Notes: generated by a model from the letters alone, not told the origin. DNA of 64,000 nt from Bacillota bacterium (GCA_023418925.1 JAEZYS010000003.1:186001-250000), one strand, 5' to 3'; shown: positions 18,545 to 28,086, numbered from the stretch's first letter. Numbers and translations are program-made.

Positions 18545-21349
18545 ATGCCACAGGATTATAACAATACCTTAAATCTTCCGAAAACCGATTTTTCAATGAG
18601 AGGAAATCTTACACAAAAAGAACCTGTAATGCTTGAAGAATGGGAAAAAGACAGAATTTATTACAAGATGGTTGAGAAGAACAGTGATAAGCCAAAGTAC
18701 GTTCTTCACGACGGACCTCCATATGCAAACGGTGATATCCATATGGGTACTGCACTTAATAAGGTTCTCAAAGATATAATTGTAAAATATAAGAACATGA
18801 ACGGTTACTGTTCACCATACATTCCAGGTTGGGATACTCATGGACTTCCTATTGAGTTGAAGGCAATGAAGGAAATCGGTGTTGAGAACGGTGCTATTCC
18901 TCCTCTTGAACTCAGAAAGCACTGCAAGGATTTTGCCATGCTTTATGTAGAAAACCAGAAAAACCAGTTTAAGCGTCTTGGTGTCTGGGGCGATTTTGAT
19001 GATCCATACCTTACTTTAAAGCCTGAATTTGAAGCAAAGCAGATTGAGATTTTCGGTGAAATGGCTAAGAAGGGCTACATCTACAAGGGCTTGAAGCCTG
19101 TTTACTGGTGCCCTGAATGTCAGACTGCTCTTGCAGAAGCTGAAATCGAATATGCAAATGATCCATGCCATTCAATCTACGTTAAGTTCAGGGTTACGGA
19201 TGACAAGGGCAAATTTGCAGCTCTCGGACTTGATCTTGCAAAGACATACTTCGTAATCTGGACAACAACAACATGGACTCTTCCTGGCAACCTTGCTATC
19301 TGTCTTGGTCCTGAATATGAGTACACAGTTGTCAAGGCTAACGGCGAAAACTATATTATGGCAGCAGAGCTTGTTCCACAGACAATGAAGGCTGCAAAGA
19401 TTGAAGAATATACAACTGAGGGTAGTTTTACAGGTAAAGAACTTGAATATATAGTTGCAGAACATCCTTTCATGGGCAGGGATTCACTGATTATTGTCGG
19501 TGACCATGTTACTCTTGAAAGTGGTACAGGCTGTGTTCATACTGCTCCTGGATTCGGTGTTGACGACTTTGAAGTCTGCAAGAAGTATCCAGAGGTTGGC
19601 ATTGTTGTGCCTGTTGACTCAAAGGGTATTCTTACTGCTGAAGCTGGCAAGTATCAGGGACTCTCAACAAGCGATGCAAACAAGGTTATTGCAAAGGATC
19701 TTGAAGAAAACGGCGCATTGTTTGCTCTTGAAAAGATTGTCCATCAGTATCCACATTGCTGGAGATGTAAGGATCCAGTTCTTTTCCGTGCAACAGAGCA
19801 GTGGTTTTGTTCAGTAAACGGATTTAAGGATGAAGCTATCAAGGCTATTGAAAGCGTTCAGTGGATTCCTGAATGGGGCGAAGAACGTATCAAGGGCATG
19901 GTTCGTGACAGAAGTGACTGGTGCATTTCCCGTCAAAGAACTTGGGGCGTTCCTATTCCGATTGTTTACTGTAAAGATTGCGGAAAGCCTATTATCGATG
20001 AGAAAATTATTGATGCCATTGCAGAGCTGTTTAGAAAAGAAGGCTCTGATGCATGGTACTCTAAGGATATAAAGGACATTATTCCTGATTCTATAAAGTG
20101 TGAATGCGGATGCACAGACTTTATCAAGGAAATGGATATCATGGATGTTTGGTTTGACAGTGGTGTTACTCACTCTGCTGTTCTTGATGAAAGAGGACTT
20201 CCTGCACCTGCTGATCTTTACCTTGAAGGCGCAGACCAGTACAGAGGCTGGTTCCAGTCATCACTTCTTACATCTGTAGCATGGAAGGGCGTTGCTCCTT
20301 ATAAGGCTGTCTGCACACATGGATGGGTTGTTGACGGTGAAGGCAAGACAATGCATAAGTCTCTTGGAAATGGTGTTGCTCCTGATGAAATCACAGAACA
20401 GTATGGTGCTGATATTCTCAGGCTTTGGGTTGCTTCATCTGACTATCATTCAGATATAAGACTTTCAAAGGAAATTCTGAAACAGCTTTCTGACACATAT
20501 AAGAAGATCAGAAACACAGCAAGATATATTCTCGGCAACCTCTCCAATGGTGAGGAAGGCTTTGATGTATCAAAGGATATGGTTTCTGACAATGAACTCC
20601 TCGAACTTGACAAATGGGCACTTATCAGACTTGATGCTCTTATCGAAAAGGTAAAGGCAGCTTATGATGCATTTGATTTCCATGTTGTTGTTCACAGTAT
20701 TCATAATTTCTGTGTAACCGAAATGTCTAACTTCTATCTTGATATTATCAAGGATAGATTGTACTGCACAGGTGAAAAGTCTGTTGAAAGACGTGCGGCA
20801 CAGACAGCAATGTATAAGATTCTTAGTGCTTTAGCAAGACTTATTGCTCCTGTTATGTCATTTACCTCAGAAGAAATTTGGAGATATATGCCTCATGCTG
20901 ACGGTGATGACAAGGAAAGCATTATGCTTAATCAGATGCCTGAAAAGACTAGCCTGAAGGTTGACGATGCATTTATCGAAAAGTGGAATCTTATCTATCA
21001 GCTGCGTGCTGACGCTACAAAGGCTCTTGAAGTAAAAAGAGCAGAAAAGTATATCGGTGCTTCTCTTGAAGCTCAGGTTACAATTCACTGCATGTCCGAA
21101 GAAAACTGCAAAAAGCTTATGGAATACAAGGATCAGCTTTGCAAGGTATTTATTGTTTCAAATGTTGAAATTGTAAATAACACTGACGGACAGTTCAAGA
21201 GTGATATATTCGGCGATGAATATTCATATAGTGTAGAAAAGGCTGCTGGTGAAAAGTGTGAACGCTGTTGGATTTATTCAGATACAGTGGGACATTGTGA
21301 AGACCATCCAACACTATGTGAAAGATGCGCAAAGGAGATAATGAAATAA
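18545..21349 (+). CDS. ileS: Isoleucyl-tRNA synthetase
   Basis: This class I enzyme charges tRNA-Ile. The 934-residue product carries the HIGH-type motif in PPYANGDIHMGTALNK, the editing domain (about 190-390), and a KMSKS-type motif in the variant form KTMHKSLGN. The C-terminal zinc knuckle CERCWIYSDTVG with a second CERC pair is intact, the form found in Bacillus-like IleRS. The start ATG follows AAGGAGAG. Only 82 bases separate it from divIVA, too little for a T-box leader, which I do not see. Confidence 0.96.
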   Translation: MPQDYNNTLNLPKTDFSMRGNLTQKEPVMLEEWEKDRIYYKMVEKNSDKPKYVLHDGPPYANGDIHMGTALNKVLKDIIVKYKNMNGYCSPYIPGWDTHGLPIELKAMKEIGVENGAIPPLELRKHCKDFAMLYVENQKNQFKRLGVWGDFDDPYLTLKPEFEAKQIEIFGEMAKKGYIYKGLKPVYWCPECQTALAEAEIEYANDPCHSIYVKFRVTDDKGKFAALGLDLAKTYFVIWTTTTWTLPGNLAICLGPEYEYTVVKANGENYIMAAELVPQTMKAAKIEEYTTEGSFTGKELEYIVAEHPFMGRDSLIIVGDHVTLESGTGCVHTAPGFGVDDFEVCKKYPEVGIVVPVDSKGILTAEAGKYQGLSTSDANKVIAKDLEENGALFALEKIVHQYPHCWRCKDPVLFRATEQWFCSVNGFKDEAIKAIESVQWIPEWGEERIKGMVRDRSDWCISRQRTWGVPIPIVYCKDCGKPIIDEKIIDAIAELFRKEGSDAWYSKDIKDIIPDSIKCECGCTDFIKEMDIMDVWFDSGVTHSAVLDERGLPAPADLYLEGADQYRGWFQSSLLTSVAWKGVAPYKAVCTHGWVVDGEGKTMHKSLGNGVAPDEITEQYGADILRLWVASSDYHSDIRLSKEILKQLSDTYKKIRNTARYILGNLSNGEEGFDVSKDMVSDNELLELDKWALIRLDALIEKVKAAYDAFDFHVVVHSIHNFCVTEMSNFYLDIIKDRLYCTGEKSVERRAAQTAMYKILSALARLIAPVMSFTSEEIWRYMPHADGDDKESIMLNQMPEKTSLKVDDAFIEKWNLIYQLRADATKALEVKRAEKYIGASLEAQVTIHCMSEENCKKLMEYKDQLCKVFIVSNVEIVNNTDGQFKSDIFGDEYSYSVEKAAGEKCERCWIYSDTVGHCEDHPTLCERCAKEIMK

Positions 21350-21361
21350 TAATTTAAGTAT

Positions 21362-21394
21362 AAGCTGCTGTGGCTGTAATTGTTACAGCAGCTT
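21362..21394 (+). terminator. Perfect 10-bp hairpin between ileS and lspA
   Basis: AAGCTGCTGT (21362-21371) pairs perfectly with 21385-21394 around a 13-base loop. The T-tract after it is short, so it may be a leaky terminator or a processing site. It overlaps an in-frame upstream GTG, another reason to start lspA at 21412. Confidence 0.5.
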
Positions 21395-21411
21395 TACTGG
21401 TTTGGAGAAAT

Positions 21412-21906
21412 ATGATTTTTATTTCACTTATTATAACAGTACTGCTGGTCGGAGCAGATCAGTACATCAAATACTGGGCTGAAACAAATCTTGTTCCGGG
21501 AACAACCCAATCTGTTATAAAGATTGGTGATACGGAAATATTCAATCTGACATATTGTGAAAACAGGGGAGCAGCTTTCAGTTTTTTAAGCGGGAGACAG
21601 ACGTTACTTATTGCTATAACAATTGTCGCCCTTATTGCAATTACTGTGTTTGTTCTGCGTTCAAAAAGCAAAAGTAAGCTCTTGTTTACTGCATATACAC
21701 TTATTATTTCAGGTGGAATCGGGAACCTTATAGACAGAGTATCACAAGGATATGTAATTGACTATATAGAATTCAGGATGTTCCACTTTGCAATATTCAA
21801 TTTTGCTGATATCTGCGTTGTTATCGGTGGTATACTGATGGTACTATATGTGTTTATTTCTGAAAGAAAAGCAATGCTGAACTCCAAGGGTGAAACTGAT
21901 GGATGA
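21412..21906 (+). CDS. lspA: Lipoprotein signal peptidase
   Basis: Signal peptidase II cleaves the leader of lipid-modified prolipoproteins, including the several lipoproteins in this window. The ATG at 21412 follows GGAG (21404-21407) and gives 164 residues with four membrane segments. The catalytic aspartates are in NLIDRVSQGYVIDYI and FNFADICVVIGG, and the conserved NxGAAFS appears as CENRGAAFSFL. An upstream GTG would add a run encoded by the hairpin and is unlikely. It overlaps the next gene by eight bases. Confidence 0.93.
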   Translation: MIFISLIITVLLVGADQYIKYWAETNLVPGTTQSVIKIGDTEIFNLTYCENRGAAFSFLSGRQTLLIAITIVALIAITVFVLRSKSKSKLLFTAYTLIISGGIGNLIDRVSQGYVIDYIEFRMFHFAIFNFADICVVIGGILMVLYVFISERKAMLNSKGETDG

Positions 21907-22801
21907 GCTTATTTTTACTGTTGAGAATACTGACAGTGAAAAAAGAATTGATAAATGGATATGTAGTCAGGACATTGAGCTTACACGTTCTATGATTCAG
22001 AAACTTATTAAAGAAGGAAATGTCACAGTCAATGGCAAAGCTGTTTCAAAGAGTTACAATGTTTCTGTCGGGGATGTTGTTTCAATAAATATTCCGGAGC
22101 CAGAAGTACTTGATGTATGTCCGCAGAACATACCTGTGGAAATTGTGTATCAGGACGAGGACCTTTTGGTTGTAAACAAACCAAAAGGTATGGTTGTTCA
22201 TCCTGCTGCTGGAAATTATGACGGAACACTTGTAAACGCTCTGCTTTATCATTGCAGAGGTAAGCTTTCTTCAATCAACGGCGTTATCCGTCCGGGAATA
22301 GTTCACAGAATTGACAAGGATACAAGCGGTTTACTTATTGTAGCAAAAAATGATAGGTCACATCTGGACCTTGCTGAGCAGATTAAAGCACATTCTTTTA
22401 CAAGAGAGTATGAGGCGGTAGTCTGCGGCAGGCTGAAAGAGTCATCTGGTACGATTGATGCACCTATAGGAAGACATCCCGCAGACAGAAAGAAAATGTG
22501 CGTTACGGATAAAAACTCAAGGAATGCCGTTACAGACTATTTTACAATACAGGATTATGATAAACATACTCATATTAGACTTAAACTTCATACTGGACGA
22601 ACTCATCAGATAAGAGTTCATATGTCATACATCGGACATGCTGTGTTGGGTGATGAAGTATACGGTAAAAAGTCGCCTTTGTGTGCAGGTCAATGCCTTC
22701 ATGCAAAGAAAATCGGATTTATTCATCCGACGACAAAGCAGTATATGGAATTTGACAGTGATCTGCCTGACTATTTTAAAAAAGTACTAAAAAATATTTG
22801 A
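21899..22801 (+). CDS. rluD: RluD-type pseudouridine synthase
   Basis: RluA/RluD family enzymes turn uridines of 23S rRNA into pseudouridine. The 300-residue product has an N-terminal S4 domain (about 12-70) and the catalytic domain with RIDKDTSGLLIVAKN, where the Asp is the nucleophile, then HTGRTHQIRVHM and HAKKIGFIHP. The ATG at 21899 lies seven bases after AAGGG and overlaps the end of lspA. The lspA-rluD pairing is common in Bacteria. Which uridines it acts on is not shown by sequence. Confidence 0.9.
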   Translation: MDELIFTVENTDSEKRIDKWICSQDIELTRSMIQKLIKEGNVTVNGKAVSKSYNVSVGDVVSINIPEPEVLDVCPQNIPVEIVYQDEDLLVVNKPKGMVVHPAAGNYDGTLVNALLYHCRGKLSSINGVIRPGIVHRIDKDTSGLLIVAKNDRSHLDLAEQIKAHSFTREYEAVVCGRLKESSGTIDAPIGRHPADRKKMCVTDKNSRNAVTDYFTIQDYDKHTHIRLKLHTGRTHQIRVHMSYIGHAVLGDEVYGKKSPLCAGQCLHAKKIGFIHPTTKQYMEFDSDLPDYFKKVLKNI

Positions 22802-22808
22802 GGTTATT

Positions 22809-23630
22809 ATGGGTTTTGATATTTCTAAGGTTTTTCTTATTACAGATCTTGACGGAACACTTATTCCGCATAACAAAATACTTTCAGAAAAGGATCTGAA
22901 TGCAATAAACAGATTCAGACAGCACGGAGGTAAATTTACAATTGCAACAGGACGCATAATTCAGTCTGCAAGTAAGTATTACGATCAGCTTGAAACTGAC
23001 GTTCCTGTAATTCTCTGCAATGGCGGAATGATATATGACAGGGTAAATAATAAGGTACTCAGGCACCATATTCTTGACAAAACTGTAAGACCTTTTGTTG
23101 AAGAAGTAATTAAAAAATATCCTTTCATCGGGGTTGAACTTGACTTTGATAAGAATATTTATGTTGCAAATATGACTGAATTTGAGCAGATGCATATTAA
23201 ACTTACAGGCATTAAGGTAACAGAAAGGAAGCTTGAAGATATACCTGACGGATGGGATAAGGTTCTGTTTACAATGGATAATGATTTTATTCCTGAATTC
23301 AGAGATTATTGTCTTTCAAAAAATGTAGAGAATGCTGTCTTTGTTCCATCAGGCAAAAGCTTTTTTGAGATGCTCCCAGCAAATTGTTCAAAGGGAAGTT
23401 CATTGAAGGAACTGATTGAAATCTGCGGATTTGAGGATTACAAAGTTGTAGCAATCGGTGACTTTGACAATGATATAGAAATGATCGATTTTGCTGATAT
23501 AGGTGCTGCTCCTGCAAACGCTATTGACATAGTCAAGGAAAAAGCTGATATTGTAATGAAATCTACATGCGATGATGGTGCTGTTGCAGAATTAATTGAT
23601 TATTTATTTGAAAAAAGCAAAGAAGTCTGA
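22809..23630 (+). CDS. Cof-type HAD hydrolase
   Basis: The 273-residue protein belongs to the Cof/IIB subfamily of haloacid dehalogenase phosphatases. Motif I is ITDLDGTLIP near the N-terminus, motif II is ATGRIIQSA, motif III lysine is in SKGSSLKEL, and motif IV is IGDFDNDIEMI. A type C2B cap (about 85-195) should give substrate choice, usually sugar phosphates or cofactors, which cannot be named here. It starts seven bases after rluD. Confidence 0.88.
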   Translation: MGFDISKVFLITDLDGTLIPHNKILSEKDLNAINRFRQHGGKFTIATGRIIQSASKYYDQLETDVPVILCNGGMIYDRVNNKVLRHHILDKTVRPFVEEVIKKYPFIGVELDFDKNIYVANMTEFEQMHIKLTGIKVTERKLEDIPDGWDKVLFTMDNDFIPEFRDYCLSKNVENAVFVPSGKSFFEMLPANCSKGSSLKELIEICGFEDYKVVAIGDFDNDIEMIDFADIGAAPANAIDIVKEKADIVMKSTCDDGAVAELIDYLFEKSKEV

Positions 23631-23718
23631 ATTTGAAGTATTATAATAAATTTCTAATATTATAATAATAAATTATGTTTATACTATTAAGTATAAAATA
23701 GGAAAGGAAGGTCTAAAT

Positions 23719-24561
23719 ATGGACTCTACAATTAAGAAACAGCTGGAAATAACCGCCTGTAAAGTGAGAATGGGCATTATTGAAGGTGTTTATAATGCAA
23801 AATCCGGTCATCCAGGCGGTTCTCTTTCAATAGCAGATACTCTGACATATTTATATTTTGCTAAAATGAATGTTGATCCAAAAAATCCGAAAATGGAGGA
23901 CAGGGACAGACTTGTTCTTTCCAAAGGACATTGCGCTCCTGGTCTTTATTCTGTTCTTGCAGAAAGAGGATTTTTTGATAAATCTGAGTTGAAAACTCTC
24001 AGACATATTGGTTCATTCCTTCAGGGACATCCTGATATGAAACATACTCCTGGTGTAGATATGAGTTCAGGTTCTCTCGGACAGGGCATTTCTGCTGCTT
24101 GTGGCATGGCTTTATCAGGAAAGCTTACTTGTGAACCTTACAAGGTTTATACTATCCTCGGAGACGGTGAAATTGAAGAGGGTCAGGTTTGGGAAGCTGC
24201 AATGTTTGCGGCTCATAACAAGCTTGATAACCTTGTTGCAATCATAGATAATAACGGACTTCAGATTGACGGTAAGGTAACTGAAGTTTGTTCACCTATG
24301 CCTATTACAGACAAATTTGAAGCATTCGGCTGGCATGTAATTACTATAAATGCTCACGATTTTGATGATATTGAACGTGCATTTGATGAAGCTGAAAAGA
24401 TCAACGGCAAGCCTGTTGCTATTGTTCAGACAAGTGTCAAGGGCAAGGATATTTCATTCATGGAGAACAATGTAAGCTGGCATGGAGCTGCTCCTAATAA
24501 GGAACAGTATGACACAGCAATGAGTGAACTTACTAAGAAATTAGAAAGCTTGGAGGGTTAA
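23719..24561 (+). CDS. Transketolase, N-terminal subunit
   Basis: The gene encodes the TPP-pyrophosphate-binding half of a split transketolase, which moves two-carbon units between sugar phosphates in the pentose phosphate pathway. The 280-residue product shows canonical residues: SGHPGGSLS, LSKGHCAPGLYS, LQGHPDMKHTPGVDMSSGSLGQG, and the TPP motif GDGEIEEGQVWEA with NN further on. It has its own ribosome site (GGAAGG) and the C-terminal half follows after five bases. A second split pair lies at 38754-40529 and differs at these motifs. Confidence 0.94.
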   Translation: MDSTIKKQLEITACKVRMGIIEGVYNAKSGHPGGSLSIADTLTYLYFAKMNVDPKNPKMEDRDRLVLSKGHCAPGLYSVLAERGFFDKSELKTLRHIGSFLQGHPDMKHTPGVDMSSGSLGQGISAACGMALSGKLTCEPYKVYTILGDGEIEEGQVWEAAMFAAHNKLDNLVAIIDNNGLQIDGKVTEVCSPMPITDKFEAFGWHVITINAHDFDDIERAFDEAEKINGKPVAIVQTSVKGKDISFMENNVSWHGAAPNKEQYDTAMSELTKKLESLEG

Positions 24562-24566
24562 TCATA

Positions 24567-25517
24567 ATGGCTGATGTAATTAAAAAAGCTACCAGAGATA
24601 GTTACGGTGAAGCTCTTGTAGAGCTTGCTGAAAAATACCCTGATTTATATGTACTAGATGCAGATCTTGCTGCTGCTACAAAGACAGGTATGTTCAAGAA
24701 AGCATATCCTGAAAGATTTATTGACTGCGGAATTGCAGAAGCAAATATGATGGGTGTTGCTGCAGGTCTTGCTGCAACAGGGAAAAAGGTTTTTGCAAGC
24801 TCATTTGCAATGTTTGCAGCTGGAAGAGCATTTGAAATTGTAAGAAACACAATAGGATATCCTCACCTTAATGTTAATATCGGTGCAACACATGCCGGTA
24901 TTTCAGTTGGTGAAGACGGTGCAACTCATCAGTGCAATGAAGATATTGCATTAATGAGAACAATTCCTGGCATGACAATCATCAATCCATCTGATGATGT
25001 TGAAGCAAAGGCTGCTGTTGAAGCTGCTCTCAATATCGACGGACCTGTATATTTAAGATTCGGACGTCTTGCTACTCCTGTTATCAACGAAAAGGATACT
25101 TATAAGTTTGAAGTTGGCAAGGGTGTTCAGTTAAAGGACGGCAAGGATGTTTCTATTATTGCTACAGGTCTTATGGTAAATGAAGCTCTTGAAGCTGCTA
25201 AGGTTCTTGAAGCACAGGGCATTTCTGCTAGAGTTATCAATATCCACACAATTAAGCCTATTGATAAGGCTATCATTGAAAGGGCTGCAAAGGAAACAGG
25301 CGTAATTGTTACAGCGGAAGAACACAGCGTTATCGGCGGACTTGGCTCTGCTGTTTGCGACGTTGTTACTGAAACATGTCCTGTTCCGGTTGTTAAGGTT
25401 GGCGTAAATGATGTTTACGGTCATTCAGGCCCTGCTGTTGATCTTCTAAAGGAATTTGGCTTGTCAGCAGAAAACATTATTGAAAAGGTTAAGTATGCAG
25501 TTGATTTGAAGAAGTAA
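24567..25517 (+). CDS. Transketolase, C-terminal subunit
   Basis: This is the pyrimidine-binding and C-terminal half of the split transketolase, 316 residues. It should pair with the product of the gene just upstream to form the active enzyme. Visible motifs are CGIAEANMMGVAAGLA with the catalytic Glu, FAMFAAGRAFE, and ATHAGISVGEDGATHQ, which is close to the usual transketolase form. The C-terminal domain from about residue 190 has the ordinary Rossmann-like pattern and ends with the GHSGPAVDLL motif. Confidence 0.94.
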   Translation: MADVIKKATRDSYGEALVELAEKYPDLYVLDADLAAATKTGMFKKAYPERFIDCGIAEANMMGVAAGLAATGKKVFASSFAMFAAGRAFEIVRNTIGYPHLNVNIGATHAGISVGEDGATHQCNEDIALMRTIPGMTIINPSDDVEAKAAVEAALNIDGPVYLRFGRLATPVINEKDTYKFEVGKGVQLKDGKDVSIIATGLMVNEALEAAKVLEAQGISARVINIHTIKPIDKAIIERAAKETGVIVTAEEHSVIGGLGSAVCDVVTETCPVPVVKVGVNDVYGHSGPAVDLLKEFGLSAENIIEKVKYAVDLKK

Positions 25518-25552
25518 TTGTATAGTTATTGACAATTAATTGAGGTAAAATG

Positions 25553-25753
25553 ATGAATACAAAAATTAAGACAGGTTATTATATTGCATTTCTTGCTGGA
25601 GATTTGTGTTTTTTTGTTTCACTTATTTTAAGAAATTATCTTTCTGACTTTTCAAGGGGCTTTTTTGAAGGTATGGCTGCTACTGCCTTTACTATAAGTG
25701 TTATTTTGCTTATAGTAAATACAATAAAAACACGCAAAAATATTAATTCATAA
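25553..25753 (+). CDS. Small membrane protein, unknown
   Basis: The 66-residue product has two predicted membrane helices (about 9-27 and 39-59) joined by a short loop with RNYLSDFSRGFFEGM, and a basic C-terminus (KTRKNINS). I do not recognise a family. GAGGT lies just before the tandem ATGs (25550/25553). It follows the transketolase pair after about 35 bases and a GC-rich hairpin lies just past its stop, so it may end that transcript. Confidence 0.6.
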   Translation: MNTKIKTGYYIAFLAGDLCFFVSLILRNYLSDFSRGFFEGMAATAFTISVILLIVNTIKTRKNINS

Positions 25754-25761
25754 TTGTAATT

Positions 25762-25785
25762 GAGGGCGGTATTTTTATCGCCCTC
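25762..25785 (+). terminator. Hairpin after small membrane gene
   Basis: GAGGGCG (25762-25768) pairs with 25779-25785 around a T-rich loop. There is no clear T-tract after the stem, so termination is only possible. Confidence 0.4.
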
Positions 25786-25815
25786 TAATATTCGGAACTT
25801 TCTTGGAAATTAGCG

Positions 25816-25853
25816 AAAGGAGAAATGCTTTCTTTGAAAGCATTATCATAAAA
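25816..25853 (+). promoter_or_regulatory. Ribosome site separated from start by a hairpin (copy A)
   Basis: AAAGGAG (25816-25822) is 31 bases from the ATG at 25854, too far for normal use. Between them lies a perfect hairpin, ATGCTTTC (25825-25832), loop TTT, GAAAGCAT (25836-25843). Folding it out leaves 12 bases. The same layout, with a shared TCATA after the stem, precedes ligA. The stem also begins with an ATG that opens an 8-codon mini-ORF ending at 25851. Confidence 0.6.
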
Positions 25854-26033
25854 ATGTCACAGACAAACTGCGAAAGCTGTGTTAATTATGTATATGATGA
25901 AGATTATGACTGCTATTGCTGTGAAGTAAATCTCGATGAGGATGAAATGTGCAGATACTTAAGCGGAACAAATTACAACTGTCCTTATTATCGCCTTGAC
26001 GATGAATATGCAGTTGTTAAAAAGCAGATGTAG
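25854..26033 (+). CDS. DUF6472-like small Cys-rich protein
   Basis: The 59-residue acidic product starts MSQTNCESCVNYVYDEDYD and has six cysteines (CESC, CYCC, then single Cys) plus many Asp, Glu and Tyr. I believe it fits the DUF6472 family, short proteins of Clostridia with no known function; the cysteine pairs suggest metal binding. The start is the first in-frame ATG after the hairpin described upstream. An in-frame TTG at 25803 lies before the ribosome site and is unlikely. It precedes ligA by 67 bases. Confidence 0.7.
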   Translation: MSQTNCESCVNYVYDEDYDCYCCEVNLDEDEMCRYLSGTNYNCPYYRLDDEYAVVKKQM

Positions 26034-26058
26034 TGGCAGTATGGACACACAAAACATC

Positions 26059-26100
26059 AAGGAGGGGAGGCATGCTTCCTGTAGAAGCATGGTCATATTT
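26059..26100 (+). promoter_or_regulatory. Ribosome site separated from start by a hairpin (copy B)
   Basis: AAGGAGGGGAGG (26059-26070) is followed by a hairpin, CATGCTTC (26071-26078), loop CTGTA, GAAGCATG (26084-26091), then nine bases to the ligA ATG at 26101. Stem sequence and the TCATA after it resemble copy A at 25816-25853. Confidence 0.6.
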
Positions 26101-28080
26101 ATGGATAGCAGCATAAAACTTCGTGCAGAACAGCTTAGAAAAGAAATAGAAAAGCATAATTACAATTACTATGTCATGGACAATCCTGATATTGATGACT
26201 ATACCTATGACATGATGATGGAGGAACTTTTAAAGCTGGAGGCAGAGTATCCTGAGCTTGCGGATACAAATTCACCTACCCAGCGTGTAGGAGGAAAAGC
26301 ACTTAATCAGTTTGAAAAAGTTGAGCATAATGTGCAGATGGGAAGTCTTGCAGATGTTTTTTCTTTTGAACAAATTGCTACTTTTACTGAAAGATGCTCA
26401 CAGGCTGTAAGAAACCCTGTTTATGTAGTTGAACCAAAAATTGATGGACTTTCTGTTTCCCTTGAATACAGAAACGGTGAACTTGTAAGAGGTTCAACAA
26501 GAGGGGACGGATTTATTGGTGAAGATGTTACGGAAAACATCAAAACAATAAAGTCAATTCCGCTGAAACTTACCAGAGCACTCCCATTCCTTGAAGTAAG
26601 GGGAGAGGTTTATATGCCTCGGTCAAGCTTTTTCAAGCTTGTTGAAGAACAGGAAGAAAACGATGAAAAGCCGTTTAAAAATCCTCGAAATGCGGCCGCA
26701 GGGTCTCTAAGACAGAAGGATTCAAGAATTACAGCAAAGAGAAAGCTTGATATTTTTGTTTTCAATGTTCAGCAGATTGAGGGAGAGGAGATTACTTCAC
26801 ATAAGCAGTCACTTGATTTAATGAAGGAGTTAGGCTTTAAGGTTGTCCCTGATTATATACAGTACAGTGATACTGACAGCATAATTGAGAGAATAAACCA
26901 TATCGGTGACAGCAGGGACAGCTACTCCTTTGACATAGACGGCGTCGTAATTAAGGTTGACGACCTTGCAATGCGACGGGAAATAGGAGCAACTTCCAAA
27001 ACACCAAAGTGGGCGGTTGCATATAAGTTTCCTCCAGAAGAAAAACAGACGAAGCTTCTTGATATTGAAGTCAATGTAGGACGTACAGGTGCAATTACTC
27101 CTGTAGCTGTTTTTGAACCTATTCTTCTTGCAGGAACAACAGTAAGCAGGGCAGTTTTACACAACCAGGAGTATATTTCACAGAAAGATATACGAATTGG
27201 AGATATTGTTCTTGTAAGAAAAGCAGGAGAAATCATTCCCGAAGTGCTTTCCTCGGTTGAACATTTGCCTGATTCAGAGCCATATTCTCTTCCGACAAGA
27301 TGTCCTGTATGTGGTGCAGAGGCTATAAGATATGAGGATGAGGCAGCACTGAGATGTCCTAATGTTGATTGTCCTGCACAGCTTAAAAGAAATATAGTTC
27401 ATTTTGCATCAAAGGGTGCAATGAATATAGATGGCTTAGGACCTGCTGTAGTTACTACTCTCGTTGACAATAATCTGATAAAATCTGTAGAAGATTTATA
27501 TAAACTTACTGTTAATAATCTAGAAAAACTTGAACGATTCGGAAAAAAATCTGCTGAAAATCTGATAAATGCAATTGAAAAGTCAAAGGAAAATTCTCTT
27601 GAGAGAGTTATTTTCGGCGTTGGTATCAGAAACATAGGTATAGCAGGTGCGAAGTTGCTTTGTGATAAATTTGGAAGTCTTAATGCTATTATGAATGCAG
27701 ATGTTGCAGATATTTCTGCAATAGATGGATTTGGTGATGTCATGAGCCAGAATGTTTATGAAACTTTCAGGGATGAGAATTTTAAAGTGCTTATTGAACA
27801 TTTGAAAGCTGCCGGAGTTAAAATGGAGTATGCATCACAGAAGTCGGATGACAAGCGGTTTGAGGGTCTGACTTTTGTCCTTACAGGCACACTTCCTACG
27901 CTAACTAGAGATGAAGCAAAGCAAATTATAGAGAATTTTGGTGGTAAAGCATCATCATCAGTTTCAAAGAAAACAAGCTATGTAGTTGCAGGTGAAGAAG
28001 CTGGAAGCAAGCTTGTTAAAGCGCAGGAGTTGGGTCTTAAAATTCTTAGTGAAGCGGAATTAATTGATATGACAAAATAA
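26101..28080 (+). CDS. ligA: NAD-dependent DNA ligase
   Basis: LigA seals nicks in replication and repair using NAD. From ATG 26101 the protein has 659 residues, the standard length, starting MDSSIKLRAEQLRKEIEKHN (domain Ia). The adenylated lysine is in VEPKIDGLSVS, followed by the OB fold, a four-Cys zinc finger (CPVC, CPNVDCPAQ), helix-hairpin-helix motifs (about 440-570) and a C-terminal BRCT domain (about 585-655, with LTFVLTGTLPTLTRDEA). Its ribosome site is set apart from the start by a hairpin. Confidence 0.96.
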   Translation: MDSSIKLRAEQLRKEIEKHNYNYYVMDNPDIDDYTYDMMMEELLKLEAEYPELADTNSPTQRVGGKALNQFEKVEHNVQMGSLADVFSFEQIATFTERCSQAVRNPVYVVEPKIDGLSVSLEYRNGELVRGSTRGDGFIGEDVTENIKTIKSIPLKLTRALPFLEVRGEVYMPRSSFFKLVEEQEENDEKPFKNPRNAAAGSLRQKDSRITAKRKLDIFVFNVQQIEGEEITSHKQSLDLMKELGFKVVPDYIQYSDTDSIIERINHIGDSRDSYSFDIDGVVIKVDDLAMRREIGATSKTPKWAVAYKFPPEEKQTKLLDIEVNVGRTGAITPVAVFEPILLAGTTVSRAVLHNQEYISQKDIRIGDIVLVRKAGEIIPEVLSSVEHLPDSEPYSLPTRCPVCGAEAIRYEDEAALRCPNVDCPAQLKRNIVHFASKGAMNIDGLGPAVVTTLVDNNLIKSVEDLYKLTVNNLEKLERFGKKSAENLINAIEKSKENSLERVIFGVGIRNIGIAGAKLLCDKFGSLNAIMNADVADISAIDGFGDVMSQNVYETFRDENFKVLIEHLKAAGVKMEYASQKSDDKRFEGLTFVLTGTLPTLTRDEAKQIIENFGGKASSSVSKKTSYVVAGEEAGSKLVKAQELGLKILSEAELIDMTK

Positions 28081-28086
28081 TTGCAG

